DNA from: Oryzias latipes
Taxonomy: Eukaryota > Chordata > Actinopteri > Beloniformes > Adrianichthyidae
NCBI RefSeq assembly: GCF_002234675.1
Contig: NC_019876.2
Location: forward strand, 12,025,245-12,089,244
Reading direction: 5' to 3'
DNA: 64,000 nucleotides
Shown piece after piece: positions 24,943 through 36,811 of this stretch. How positions within the stretch are numbered: position 1 is the first letter of the stretch; each line of letters opens with the position of its first letter. Position numbers and translations under genes: made by a program. The notes below the pieces were generated by a model, which worked only from the letters and a program-made list of their open reading frames with translations, made no database searches and was not told the DNA's origin.

Positions 24943-25790
24943 TGACTTCTAATGCTCTTACTAAAGTTCTTACTAAACAGTCTTAATTTTGTTTTATGTA
25001 ACCGTAGGTCCTTCTCCCAATCCTCTTCTGGATCATCCAAATCCTCTCTAGCAAACTTTAGACGGGCCTTCACATGTCCTGGCTTTAGCAGGGGGACACG
25101 TCTGGCACTGCAGGGTTTGAGTCCCTGGCGTTGTAGTGTGTTACTGATGGTAGCCTTTGTTACTTTGGTACCAGCTCTCTGCAGGTCATTCATTAGTTCC
25201 CCCTGTGTGCTTCTGGGATTTTTGTTCACCGTTCTTGTGATCATTTTAACTCATTGGGTGAGATCTTGCAGGATTTCCCAGATGGAGGTAGATTGTCAGT
25301 GGTCTTGTATGTCTTCCATTTCCCAATAATTACTCCCACAGTTGATTTCTTCACATCAGGCTGCTCAAGTATTGCAGATTCAGTCTTCCCAGCCTGGTGC
25401 AGGTCAACAATTTGGTTTCTGGTGTCCTTAGACAGCTCTTTGGTCTTGACCAAAGTGGAGTTTGAGGTGTGACTGTTTGAGGTTGTGGACAGGTGTCTTT
25501 TAAATAAATAACCAGTTCAAACAGGTGGCATTAATAAAGGAGACAAGTGGAGGACAGAGGATCCTCTTACAAAAGATGTAACAGGTCTGTGAGAGCCAAA
25601 AATCTTGCTTGTTTATAGGTCACCAAACACTTATATTCCACCAGTATTTCCAGCTAAATTCTTTAAAAATCAGACAATGTGATTTTCTGAATATTGTACT
25701 TTCTCATTTTGACTCTCATATTTGAGGTATACCTATGATGAAACTTCAACTTTCTCTCAACTTTTTAAGTTACATCGTTTAGTTGCAATC
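24943..25790 (-). pseudogene. truncated Tc1-like transposase with terminal repeat
   Basis: Two reverse-strand frames (25241-25453 and 24909-25244) give the start of a fish Tc1 transposase: VKTKELSKDTRNQIVDLHQA, then after a premature stop, TRTVNKNPRSTQGELMNDLQ, LQRAGTKVTKATISNTLQRQ and DDPEEDWE. The DNA-binding HTH region is present, but the DDE catalytic domain is missing beyond about 24945. The region 25660-25790 resembles the long inverted terminal repeat of Tc1 elements. It is dead: internal stop, truncation and decay. Confidence 0.85.
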
Positions 25791-26748
25791 AGATCTTCAG
25801 TCCCTTGTTCCATTATCGTTCAGGTCTCTGTCAGCTCACCATTTGTTCATGTTTTGCTTTTAATTATTTTACATTTATTCATATAAAACTCAGTTAGTTG
25901 CTTGACTCTTGTGTTCAGGGCCTACATGTCTCAACAGGAAACATTTGAATTTCAACTGGTTTCTTTTTAACTGAAGCCACTGCGGCTGTTGCTGGAGATA
26001 AAAATGGCCCTAAAGTATCTCCTTCCATGTGTAAAGGTTTTATTTTACAGGTTTACAAATGAATGACTGAGCCTGACTGCAAGTCACTGACCCAAATATA
26101 GGTCAAATCTTCAATTAGGGCTCTTTTGCCCCTGACGCTGGGCATTTTTAAGCTGAAACAAGCTGAGCCAAAAGAAACATTTTCTGTCTGCGTTATGAAG
26201 GCAATCATTATCTAAGCCATTACTTGCTACTTTTTTTTTTGTCATTTCAGAAAAAGCTAATCAGATGGACTGTTGGTTTTGTGTTTTCTTTACTAAATTA
26301 TGATTGATTTTCACCATACACCATTGAGTAGCCTTTGGGGAACTTATTGAACATATATCTGCTTCCACAAAGGTTGCTACACCAGCTAAAATGTGACGTT
26401 TTTTCCCTCTCTTGAGAGATATCCAGCTCTCTCCATGTGACTGGGAAAAGCAGTCCAGTGCGCCCACTGGATTCCATTACACTGTAGCCAGCAGAGCTGC
26501 TAGGGACAGCAGAGCTGTGTCCAATTACAGCAAGAAAATCTCTGTTGAGGCGGCGATGAGAGGTCAACTGCTGATGAGCTGAACAACTGTGGAAACTAGC
26601 TGCCAAATATTCACACTCACTGGAGCTCAGAAAGATGAGACTGTCTGGCTCTGTGGTACCATTCCGAAAAGCTCTCCTCCACATGACACATTTGCAGATT
26701 TAGGGGTAAAAAAAGGTACATTTATTCTTTCAAAGTAAAGGATCATAC

Positions 26749-27330
26749 TTAAAGTCCCACTTCAATCATCTTTTGATATATCTTAGAGCATTCCCAGTGG
26801 TAATGAAGCGGGTTTTAGTAAATTAAATAAATAAATAAAAACCAGTGTTGTTTTCTAGGACATAGTTTCTGCAGAGCAAAAGGAGTTTATTAGAAATTCC
26901 CCTCTGAGTTGTGGATGGGATGGTTGGCACGGAGCAAGCCTTCCCCCCTTCCCAATGTTAAGAGCTCTTTCTTTACACTCTCTCCTGCTAGCTTACAGCC
27001 CCTCACACAACCTGGCATTACTGGTGCAACAAAAATGGCGATCAATATTGGAGCTATCCAGGGGTACGGTTTTGAGCCAGATGTCGGACGAGGGAAACAA
27101 AGACATACATAGATCTATTTGTTTGCAGGTGGATACATCAGAATGGAGCAGAGCAGGGACCTTGTGGCTTGCTTCTTCGTCACTACTACAAGCTTTTTCC
27201 ATGGTCTTTTTTTGTTTGGCCCTGATTCACAACAATTTTTATAAAAACAAACTCACAAAGGCTGTTTTAATCCTAATTGTATTTATATCTGTCCTCCAAG
27301 ATTTAGAAACATTCTGCAAGATCATGTTAA
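26749..27330. mobile_element. TIR element (AAAGACCCAC family), copy upstream of ddit4l
   Basis: Starts cttaaagtcccacttcaatc; interior gttttctaggacatag, gcttacagcccctcacac and atggcgatcaatattggagc. The right end is not clean. Confidence 0.55.
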
Positions 27331-27620
27331 ACTAAAAATGCGTTTTTCAATGCTAAAAAACAAATTTAAGTCTTTCATTTTACGGTTTTATAATTAATTA
27401 TAAAATGTAAATTGTAATTGCATTTCAAATTGTCACTGATATACAAAAAACAAACGAAAATTATTTTATTATTTGCCACTTTTTACTGAAAATACCCTCT
27501 TAGACTGAAGTTGGCAGGTTGTGGCGCCTTCATGGCAACCCAAATCTTTCTCCGAACACAATTGGTTAACAATATAATTCAACCTCCTTTTTCCACCCTA
27601 TCAAGGAAGAGTTACACGAC

Positions 27621-27710
27621 TACGTCAGAGGCTGTGCTCTGATTGGTCAAGCCCTCCAGTCAGCTGAGCAGCGGAAGGTATAAATGTTCCTGGGAATTTT
27701 TATCGGTGCA
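27621..27710 (+). promoter_or_regulatory. ddit4l: ddit4l core promoter (CRE-like, CCAAT, TATA)
   Basis: A TATAAAT box lies at 27679-27685. An inverted CCAAT box (ATTGG) lies at 27642-27646 and a CRE-like TACGTCA at 27621-27627. This order and spacing fit a strong inducible promoter with transcription starting near 27710. The motifs are seen; their use is inferred from known stress-responsive behaviour of the DDIT4 family. Confidence 0.6.
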
Positions 27711-27822
27711 GTGAGTTTTGTCACCGTGTGCGTGAGAAAGAAGGAAGCGTGTGCGAGCAAGAATGGTTATTTGTTAAAAGAAAAGTATAAACTAACTTAT
27801 TTTGCACTTTATAATTTTTGAG
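27710..27822 (+). other. ddit4l: ddit4l non-coding first exon (5' UTR)
   Basis: The segment runs from about 30 bp after the TATA box to a donor (gag|gtgagt) at 27822. The next acceptor is ttttccag at 27998. The resulting intron is 176 bp. The start coordinate is approximate. Confidence 0.55.
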
Positions 27823-28052
27823 GTGAGTTATTTTTAACGTCTGGTGTAAACATTTGTTTACTAGTTGCGTATCTCTTTCTTTGTGAGGCGTTTAGCATCA
27901 AATATTGATTTTTGGGGAGCAATAATTGGGTTTTAAAGAGACTTTTTGGAGCATGATGGGAGTTTTATGTAAGCTAACGGATATGTACGGTTTTCCAGGC
28001 AGCTTTGAGAAGCAAACTCAAACACTCCGGGAGAAAAATTCCAACTGTCACT

Positions 28053-28926
28053 ATGGTTGCCACCAGCACGTTAAAGACCAAAAACAGTGATTGTGTGTCG
28101 GAGTTGGTTGAACGAAGATATGACCAGGTTTGCATTGAAAAAGGTGGGTTCACAGTTGTTTTTTTCCTCGTTTGTTTTTCATTCTTTGTATGGGACCTAG
28201 TTGCTGGAGCGTTCCAGTTGTACGCTCGATTCTTTGTGTGGGGCAGCGCTGCAGCAGTCAGGAGGGCGGGGACACTGTCTGTACAGCAGCTGTCAGGGTT
28301 TATTTATGCTTAAAAAAGGCATTAAAAGTAAATGTAAAAGGTTTTTTTATTTTCATTTGGGGTAATGCAAGATTATGTATAGTCAGATTTTTGTTGATGT
28401 TAATGAGTTGTGTTGATGTCACACTTGCCAAATAGAGCTGGATTTCTGGGATCACTGCCTGGCTGAGCCACAGAGGACGGCGGATGTCGCAGAGGACGGA
28501 ACCTGTCACCAGCTGGCCAAAATGTTTGAAAGCTGCCTGTCCCGTGCCAAGAAAACAACGCTGCACTGCTCCTTCGTCCTGGTTCCAGAGAAGCTGACGC
28601 GTAGGATAGCCCGCGAGGTGCTGCGCCTGGCTTCCTGCGAGCCCTGCGGCCTGCGCGGCTGCGTCCTCTACGTCCACCTGGAGGTGGAGAAAGGCTGCAA
28701 GCAGCTGGAGAGGATCGCCTACGATGCCACGGTGGTGCCCACCTTTGAGCTGACGCTGGTGTTCAAGCAGGACGGCACGGCTTGGCCCAGCTTGAGGGAC
28801 TTCCTCTTCATGGGGTCGTGCTTCGCCCCGACTTTCAGACACGTGCTTAAGCTGAGCTCGGGCTTCCGGCTCGTCAAGAAGAAGCTGTACTCCTCCTCGG
28901 CTGGTACCGTGATTGAGGAGTGCTGA
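28053..28926 (+). CDS. ddit4l: DNA-damage-inducible transcript 4-like protein (REDD2)
   Basis: Coding exons are 28053-28143 and 28436-28926 (stop TGA), phase 1 junction, 193 residues, the usual length for DDIT4L. The N-terminus MVATSTLKTKN resembles the DDIT4L start, and the core carries the family signature: LVPEKLTRRIAREVLRL, EPCGLRGC, VVPTFELTLVFKQD and the C-terminal SGFRLVKKKLYS followed by TVIEEC. DDIT4 and DDIT4L are cytosolic stress-induced inhibitors of mTORC1 acting through TSC1/TSC2. The gene has two coding exons plus a non-coding first exon, as in vertebrate homologues. Exon 2 is GC-richer than its surroundings, typical of this gene. The start ATG is the first in the exon and matches the family. 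No defects are seen. DDIT4 itself is excluded because it has a longer, different N-terminus. Confidence 0.96.
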
Positions 28927-29545
28927 ACTTTCGGGGCCAGTGCACCTCTGCCCCTGATGGGGGTGATACCCCGCCTCCACCGGCGGTGCCACCTTTCTTA
29001 GTGTTTTTGTAAAACAATTTCAGTTATTAGCCAGTTAGCTTGATTTAAAGTCTAAATGTTTCGTTTTATTTGAACATTTATTGTTCAAGCACCTTTTATT
29101 TGCAAATGAATGTTACCTGTTCACATCAACATGTTGGAGGGGGGGGGCGTACTTTGGGAACACTTTTTGCTAACGACACTAGCCACTTTGTTAATGCATC
29201 TGCGCGTTTCCAGATGCATGGAATGTTCAGAAGCGCGGGCTGGCACGTGCGCCGCGTTCGTCTATGCGGGCTGCGCGTGACGCTGCTTTAGGGGCTGCAG
29301 ATGGTTTTTAAGCTTCATGGATGCTGCTGTCGTGGTGTGGGCTGCTCACACTCGCCTTAAATATCCTGGACGGTCACTTGGAATGCAGCCACTTTGTGTG
29401 AATGTTTTACTGCGTTTTATACCACCTCCTCCCCAGAAACCTTTACAGTGCAAAGACCTTTATTTATAATTAAAAGTCTGGTTCAAGCAAACCTGAAGGC
29501 TGAGTGTTTATTTTTTTTATTAAAGAGTTGTTCAGTTCCAAATGT
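28927..29545 (+). other. ddit4l: ddit4l 3' UTR
   Basis: Non-coding sequence follows the stop. No canonical AATAAA is present nearby; the variant ATTAAA at 29519-29524, followed by a GT-containing stretch, is the best candidate 3' end signal. The end is therefore uncertain. Confidence 0.4.
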
Positions 29546-29689
29546 AAATCTGTGGAAACTCCACCAAAAAAAAAAAAAAATCAGAACTTTATTCTACACT
29601 GGGAATGTCAATTTATGGCCTGCCTGTCCCATTTTCCACTTCAAACTCTTTCAAAGGGTCCCCCCCCCCCCCCCCCATCTGCTCCTGAT

Positions 29690-29815
29690 TCACAATTTAA
29701 ATTAAAAAAATGAAACTTTGCAATTTGAGGTTTTATTTTTCTTTTTCCATCAGAAAAATGTCACAAGCATTAAAATCATAAAAAATGCCATTTTCATTGG
29801 AGTTGGTCTTTTAAA
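29690..29815. mobile_element. TIR element (AAAGACCCAC family), fragment
   Basis: Only the right end is clear: ttttcattggagttggtcttttaaa. The left part is confused by poly-A and poly-C runs. Confidence 0.4.
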
Positions 29816-29954
29816 GAGATGCAATTTTGAGACTGTTAGCTCTGCCAACTCAGACAAAAACCAATGCGTTTCTCAAATCCCTGACAGTCTCTAACCTTGA
29901 CTAAACTGCATTAATATGGTTAAAGTTTAATGAAAAGTTGACCCATTTCTTTAA

Positions 29955-30215
29955 CCCTTTAACAATAAAGTATTTCCTCCAATGTCTACATTCTTCTGAC
30001 TGCTGTAACTCTTTAACTGTTTACACAATTCATGTATTTCCAGCAGATTCAGAAGCGGAGAAAAGCAGCTTTGTGCTGCTGTACAACACTTCAATGTGTT
30101 GCAAATCAGTCTCCGGGTCAGACTCTGCTGATTAACGTTGATCTCAAAGAGCTACAGTAGGTCAAAGAGCGTTTGTTATTTAGACGTCACCGGCGACATC
30201 TCCGGTGTTAAAGGG
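29955..30215 (+). mobile_element. CCCTTTAACACC MITE, copy 1
   Basis: Inverted termini of the CCCTTTAAC type with a conserved middle (attcagaagcggagaaaagc). Left flank TTAA. Confidence 0.65.
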
Positions 30216-30333
30216 TCAAACAAAACGTCAGGATGATTTTTGTTTATAGTTTAGAGGATTAAATGCTGATCTGCATTAAACCTGTATGATGGGAAACTAA
30301 CTTAAAAAACATCTTAGCTACTGTATTGTTTAA

Positions 30334-31629
30334 CCCTTGTGCTATCTTAGATGACCCCACCCTTACATTGACGTGTTCTCCCTACCATGACAAAGGTGGA
30401 TAAAGGTGGAAAGATTTCATGTAATCCATGGACACCAGTGAAGATGACAAATCATTGAAGAAAAAAGGTTCAGAGCACTGTCTATTGGGTCTAGATGACC
30501 CAACTCCCAATGTTAAAGTGCCTAGGATAGCTCAATTCAATTTTATTTGTATAGCCCAAATTCACAACAGTCGTCTCAATGGGCTTTCGTATAGGTCATT
30601 GAAAAGTTAAACATGAAATCAAAAGGATCATGAATACATAGAATTCAATAGGAAAATATTAAAATGAACTAACAAACTGACTAAGCTATGCTGGCATCCC
30701 TGCCCTCAGACCCCCCTTCACGGTAAGGAAAAACTCCTACAAACAACGGATTCCGGAAAAAACGAAGAAACCTCAGGGGTGCCCACATGAAGGAGGGATC
30801 CTCCCCCAGGACGGACAGGCGATTTACCAGAACTCTTAGAGAAGAATTAACTTATCTAAATCTACAACTACACATTTAATGTCCAGCAGACGAGCTTCGT
30901 CCAGCCAAAGTTGGGGGGGACGGCCGGGGGCACGAATCGAGCCGTAGACAGGATCCACAGCCAGGTGTAGGAGCAGGAGCAGAGACGACCCAGAGACGAG
31001 GTACACGGTCAGGAACAAGAGCACGGATAAGCCAACTGGAATCTGGAAGCACTCCCACTCCCCAGGAGTGGAGAGGGAAAGAGGGAGAGTACATGAATCG
31101 CAGTGCACAAAACAGAGGGAACTAAATGATGAATAATAATCAAGAATAGAGAAAAGGAGGGTAGAAGTAGACGAGAAAAGAGGACAGAACCCCAGTGCAC
31201 CATAGTTACCCCAGCTTCAACTTCTAGCAGCCTTTTAAAACAAATAGTTATTGTTATTAAGTTTAATTTAAACATATTAACATTAAGTTAAATAATCTCT
31301 GAATACTAACTAGTCTGATAATAAGCCTGTCCAAAGAGGAATGTTTTCAGTCTAACTTTGAATGTAGAAACTGAATCGGCCTCTCTTACATGAGCTGGGA
31401 GCTTATTCCATAAAACAGGGGCTTGGTGGCTAAACGCTCTACATCCAACCGTACTTTTACTAATTCTAGGAACCACAAGCAGTCCTGCATTTTGCGAGCA
31501 AAGTGTTCTGTTTGGGTGGTAAGGGACTATGAGGTCCTTAATGTAGGACGGGGCCATTCTATGTAAGGCCTTATAGGTTAACAGGAGGATCTTGAACTCG
31601 ATTCTAGAATCAAGGGTTCAGAACAAGGG
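30334..31629 (+). mobile_element. TTAA-type MITE, copy 4, split by an L2 fragment
   Basis: The left part (30334 to about 30532) is a normal MITE up to the sequence cctaggatagc. The last 10 bases of its right terminus (caagggtt) reappear only at about 31622-31631, after an inserted LINE fragment. Confidence 0.65.
30533..31620 (-). mobile_element. 5'-truncated L2-like LINE with RT C-terminal remnant
   Basis: The reverse-strand frame 31306-31557 carries the tail of an L2-type ORF2: NAGLLVVPRISKSTVGCRAF, then APVLWNKLPAHVREADSVST and FKVRLKTFLF. Its 3' end, on the left, is an A/T-rich tail with an AATTGAATTGAG motif typical of fish L2 ends. It interrupts MITE copy 4. Confidence 0.75.
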
Positions 31630-31734
31630 TTACAGCTGCTGCTTTTAATTTTGGTAAAACTTTGAGGCTTTCAGCTTCAATGTAGTTCAGACATCACAGC
31701 GATCTACATCCTTGTGCGCTTACGTTTTTTGCTT

Positions 31735-32075
31735 TTGTCTGACCTGGTTAGCACTGCTGTCTCACTGTAAGAAGGCTTTGGTTTGAATCCCAACCAGGAC
31801 CCTTCTGTCTGGAGTTTGCATGTTTTCTCCTCTACATGTGTGGGTTTTCTCTGGGACCTCCCAGGTAAAACATGCTTCATAGGTTCATTTGTATCTCTAA
31901 ATTGTCCCTAGGGGTGCATGTGACTGTGTGGCTCTGCAACAAACCCGCACACTGTTCAGGGTGTACCCCGCCTTCAGCCAACAGTAGCGTGGATAGGCTC
32001 CAGCAACCCCGTGACCCCAAAAGAGATTCCGCTGGTTCAGAAGACGGATGACCTTCAGTGACACACTTGTAATTT
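31735..32075 (+). mobile_element. SINE-like repeat copy
   Basis: It begins with a B-box-like stretch (ggtttgaatccc, 31780s), then the dispersed fish repeat gtttgcatgttttctcc, ctaaattgtccctagg and caacaaacccgcacactgttcagggtg. It ends near a TCCA array, as such tails often do. Confidence 0.65.
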
Positions 32076-32216
32076 AGAATGTATCCATGCAGGTGACAGG
32101 AGAGGATCAGAGCTGAAACTTGCCAACTTGAAGTGATTTTAAATGATATCAAATTCAAACAGGTTTCTTGGTTCAGTTATCGTCCACATCTTGGGAGGAT
32201 TTGTCCTCATTAAAAC

Positions 32217-32940
32217 TCCATCCATCCATCCATCCATCCAACCATCCATCCATCCATCCATCCATCCATCCATCCATCCATCCATCCAACCATCCATCCA
32301 TTCATCCATCCATCCATCCATCCATCCATCCATCCATCCATCCATCCATCCATCCATCCAACCATCCATCCATTCATCCATCCATCCATCCATCCATCCA
32401 ACCATCCATCCATCCATCCATCCATCCATCCATCCATCCATCCATCCATCCATCCATCCATCCATCCATCCATCCATCCATCCATCCATCCATCCATCCA
32501 TCCATCCATCCATCCATCCATCCATCCATCCATCCATCCATCCATCCATCCATCCATCCATCCATCCATCCATTCATCCATCCATCCATCCATCCATCCA
32601 TCCATCCATCCATCCATCCATCCATCCATCCATCCATCCATCCATCCATCCATCCATCCATCCAACCATCCATCCATCCATCCATCCATCCATCCATCCA
32701 TCCATCCATCCATCCATCCATCCATCCATCCATCCAACCATCCATCCATTCATCCATCCATCCATCCATCCATCCATCCATCCATCCATCCATCCATCCA
32801 TCCATCCATCCATCCATCCATCCATCCATCCATCCATCCATCCATTCATCCATCCATCCATCCATCCATCCATCCATCCATCCATCCAACCATCCATCCA
32901 TCCATCCAACCATCCATCCATCTATTCATCCATCCATCCT
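32217..32940. repeat. (TCCA)n microsatellite, about 730 bp
   Basis: Almost pure TCCATCCA with scattered interruptions (TCCAACCA, TTCATCCA). The long open frames here (SIHPSIHP on +, WMDGWMDG on -) are artefacts of the repeat. Confidence 0.97.
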
Positions 32941-34192
32941 CTCAGCAGTCTAAGCAAAGTTGCTTCCCTCTCATCAGACACTTCCTCCATCTCCTCTGGG
33001 GACCAGCCGAGTGACATAGTCTCTCGTCCTGATTGGTGACAGTGGTTGCCATAGAAACATGGAATCAGACCAACTTGGACCAATCACTATTTGCTTATGG
33101 TTTCTGGTTCCAACATGCGTTATCAAGAAAAATTGCGACTGAATTGACTTCATTTGGCTGTTGATGCCACCCTTTTTCTATGGTCCAGTTCGGTCCAGGT
33201 CTCATGTACAGTCAATAGGAAAAAACTCACCTGCTTGAAAGAATGAATGAAATGGTGGATGATTAGAAAGCTTGCAAACATGGACAGCAGAAATGTGAGT
33301 CTTAATAAAAAAAATTAACCTGATGATTGCAAAAAATGAAAAAAATCTGTGCAGAAAGTATATTTATCTTTGAACTGGATCGGGGTTTGGAAAGGATTGA
33401 TTTCAAGCAGTCAAAACGTGATAATAAAAGTCAGTAGTTAAAAACGTGAACATATTTTAAAACATGACAAAAGGAAAGAGGATCTTAAATGTCAGCAGGT
33501 GTCTGATAATTTTGTCTCTGTTTAGCCTCTGAAAGATTCCACTCATCTTCTAACAGGCTGTTGTGATTCGGTTTCATGAGACGAAACTGATTTTAACACC
33601 ACTGTGGAAAATTCTCTGTTTTCTTTTGTCCAGATTAGATTTTAAGAACCTGCTTTCTTGTAACTAAAATTGGCGGCGTTCAGGCACAAACGAGACTGCA
33701 GAGCTGCAGCAGGTTCATGAAAGCGTCACATGATGTTTTGCAGGACTGTCAGGACAAAGCAGCTCTGATCGTCTCCTCCGAGTCCAACACAGCGACCTCT
33801 CATGCCTCCCCGTGCCAACTGTGGCTCAGCAGCACAAACCTGTATTGTTGGGTCTGTGAACACAAACAGACTGGAGGAACACACGGCTTTGAGTGAAACT
33901 CAGCCAGAGGACGACCCACCTCAGGGGGTTCCGGCTTCTGCTTGACCACTGTTTCACAACTAAAAAGGAAAAACAAAAACGCTCTGGACTCACTTTCTGT
34001 TTCTGCTGCCTGCTTTCCCTTTAGGACGGTTCTCTAGCTCTGTTTTTTAGGAAATGCTGAAGAGTTTTGCATTTGTTTTTTATTTAAGCCTTTTTGTCCA
34101 TTCTGAACAGCAAATCAAGCTACACTAAGACATCCTGCAGTGACACCAGCTGCTCTCTTAGGGGTGATATTCCCTAAACGAACCTTGAATAT

Positions 34193-34455
34193 CCCTTTAA
34201 CACCAGAGATCTCACAGGAGTTGCCTAAATAACACGCTCTTTGACCATTTACGCAGTCAACGTGAATCAGCTGATTCTGACACGGAGAAAAGCAGCTTTT
34301 CATAGCGGCTTTGCATCGATGTCACAAAACGAATCAGAATCGAAATCAGCGCTTTTCTCTGCCTCCAAATCTGCTGGAATTACATGAAGTGCATAAACGA
34401 GTTATGATAGTCGAAAGAATATCAAGACTGGAGCTAAAGTTCTGGTGTTAAAGGG
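34193..34455. mobile_element. CCCTTTAACACC MITE, copy 2
   Basis: Termini ccctttaacaccagag and ctggtgttaaaggg are inverse of one another. The interior has two facing cacggagaaaagcagct / gcgcttttctctgcc segments, so much of it can fold back on itself. Confidence 0.7.
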
Positions 34456-35799
34456 TTAAAAAACAGAACTGATGATCCTTTGACTAAATGATTACACTTC
34501 CCCATTACGACATGCATTTCGATGAAATCTTTCCCAAACTGTAGTGGTGGGTGAGTGAAACTTCACGAAGCACTGAAGCTTTTCCTGTGTTGCAAAAGAT
34601 TCAAAGCTTCAAGACTTCAATAACGGTGATGCCTGGTGGACAACTAAAGCCATAGGAACCTGTAAAGAGCACGGTGGGGTCCGTTCTAATCCCATGACAG
34701 CAATAAAGTTCAGAAAAGTCAGTGTGGTCATTCAGACTGTCTCCCCCATCCTCTATCAAATGAACTCAATGGATACATGATTGAAACCTAATTATTCACA
34801 AAAGCTAACTTTATTTTATTTTGAAAATACTCTTGCTCTCTACATCACTATCTCCTCTCACTCCCGTTGTGATGCTAAACGATGCATTTTATGTAGCTGG
34901 AATGTCACCAAACCACTCAAATCTGTCAATCTGTCATTGACTCGGAATGCTTTGAAACCCCATGAGCCAATGACACACACGACAGACGGGGAGCCAATGA
35001 ACAGCCTTGTACGCACTGAAGCTTTAAAGCTTTAAAGGTCATTTGTAATGTGACGCCGTTGTTTTGATACAAGCCCCAAGCTTGGAATGTGTCTGCTTCA
35101 CGAAGTTCCAAAGCTTTTTGTCCATCACTACCAAACTGTTGCATTGGATTTGTTTTTCCAGGCCACAATTTGCAGCATTTATGACACTCTGTTCTGCTTC
35201 TTGGTTCTCTGAATGGACCTCCAGCCTTCAGCTTCTGACCCAGACAAACGTTTGCTCACTTTGATGTTGTGCTGAAAGAACTGCTGAACAGGTGAGCTCA
35301 AACTAAGAGAATGCATGATGGACCTTAAAGGGGAGGGAACCACAGAAGAAAAGCACTGATGACTAAAAGGTCGGTAAAAATCCAGGTTGGTCAGTGAATG
35401 TAGTCAGGAGATGAACGTTAGAGAACTGTCAGGACTAACTGCTTACTCCTTCATGCTGGTTTTCTGCTATTGCTTTGGGCAATGTCGCCCCCATTGGCCA
35501 GCTGCTGTAACTGCACCATGTTTCAGTGCAGTTTGCTTGGTTCTCAAAAGTTTAGTGTGAAGGCAAAACACTTTTAAAGTTTTTTTTGTGGTGGCCCTGA
35601 AGTGCAAATCACACTCAATGCAAAAACATACTAAATAATGATGTGCTAATGATGATATCCATTATTGCTTCATGCCAAATAACCCTTGGTTGAAATGACG
35701 GACAAACATACTCGAGTAAGTAACGTCACACAGTACCTACCTTTTCCGGTTTGTTTTGTGTTTCATGTTTGTGTTTCATGTTTTAATATTTCATTTATA

Positions 35800-36425
35800 A
35801 GTCTTTTTATTGATTTTGTTTTTTGGAAACAGTACAAAACATACAACATGAAAGAACATAAAACAACATCCCCCCCCCCCCTCCCTCCCACTCTCATTGT
35901 ACCATTCAGTCTTACAGAAGCTTAGACACCTGGCGGGACACAATAAAGAAAAGAAAAAAAACATCTATTCACATTACAAGACCACAGACATTTTTTGGCA
36001 ACCATGACATCCAAGTTTCTCAGATGCTCCAATATAGGATTCCATGTTAGATAGAACCTCTGCACCGATCCCTTCATAGAGGATCGAATTTTCTCCTGCA
36101 CCAAAAAGTGCAGAAGGTCTTTCAGCCACATGTTGAAGGTTGGAGGGTATTTTTCTTTCCATTTGAGCAGTATGAGTCTCCTGGCAATCAGTGTCCCAAA
36201 GGAGATGATAGTTTGTGCTCCATGGTCCAGGTTTATGGGTAAAACACCAAATAATGCAGAAAAAACAGAGGGTTGTGAGGCGTACGCAGCACATCAGAGA
36301 AAAAAGTGAATACAGATTCCCAGAAGTGATCTAACTTGGAACAGGACCAGAACATATGGGACAGGGTGGCCACAGAACAGCTACATTGGTCACATGTGAG
36401 ATATTTGTTTTGCTTTTTTAACCGT
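35800..36425 (-). mobile_element. L1-like LINE 3' fragment
   Basis: Reverse-strand pieces read as the C-terminal zinc-knuckle-like end of fish L1 ORF2: a Cys-rich CDQCSCSVATLSHMFWSCSK near 36320-36400. The 3' end, on the left, carries caataaaaaga (35800-35815) and a homopolymer run. Stops and frameshifts show it is inactive. Confidence 0.7.
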
Positions 36426-36811
36426 CATTGTGATCTTTAGTGTGTTTTTGCATCGAATGTGATTTGAACTTCAGGGCCACCGTAGTTTTTTATCCGAGCA
36501 AACCAAATCCCCAACAGTATGAGAGTAAAAAGGACCTTCTGGGTCCTCTGAGACGTGAAGCTAAACTTCTGAATTTTGCTCAAATTCCCTCTGATTCTGA
36601 TGTTTCTAGTATTTACATGTCTGTTTTACAGCACTGTAACTGGCCATGACATCACAAAAAAAACCTTTAACCCCCTTGACGCAGTAATTTATTTCCAGCT
36701 ATGAAAACAAGAAGTCATTTATGTTTTTGCTTTCATGTGATGCTAAATTTATGAAATTTTGGAGCCAAAGTTGTTTGACGCATATTTGTATCAATAGGCG
36801 TCTTCTGCTTC

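Larger units (their letters stand above)
20576..27600. other. intergenic region emcn to ddit4l
   Basis: No gene was found. Contents by position: the 21-bp minisatellite (21339-22280), a SINE-like fragment (about 22540-22700), a TTAA MITE (23578-23783), an RTE/SINE-type fragment (about 24355-24470), a dead Tc1 element (24943-25790), and a TIR repeat (about 26749-27330). The remainder is AT-rich sequence without recognisable content. Confidence 0.6.

Noticed and set aside
24909..25453. Functional Tc1 transposase
   Set aside because: Premature stop and loss of the catalytic DDE half show it is dead.
28300..28992. 230-codon reverse-strand frame over ddit4l
   Set aside because: It is the shadow of the GC-rich ddit4l exon on the other strand.
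32143..33039. Large open frames rich in SIHPSIHP / WMDGWMDG
   Set aside because: They are translations of the TCCA microsatellite; all frames without stop codons follow from the repeat.
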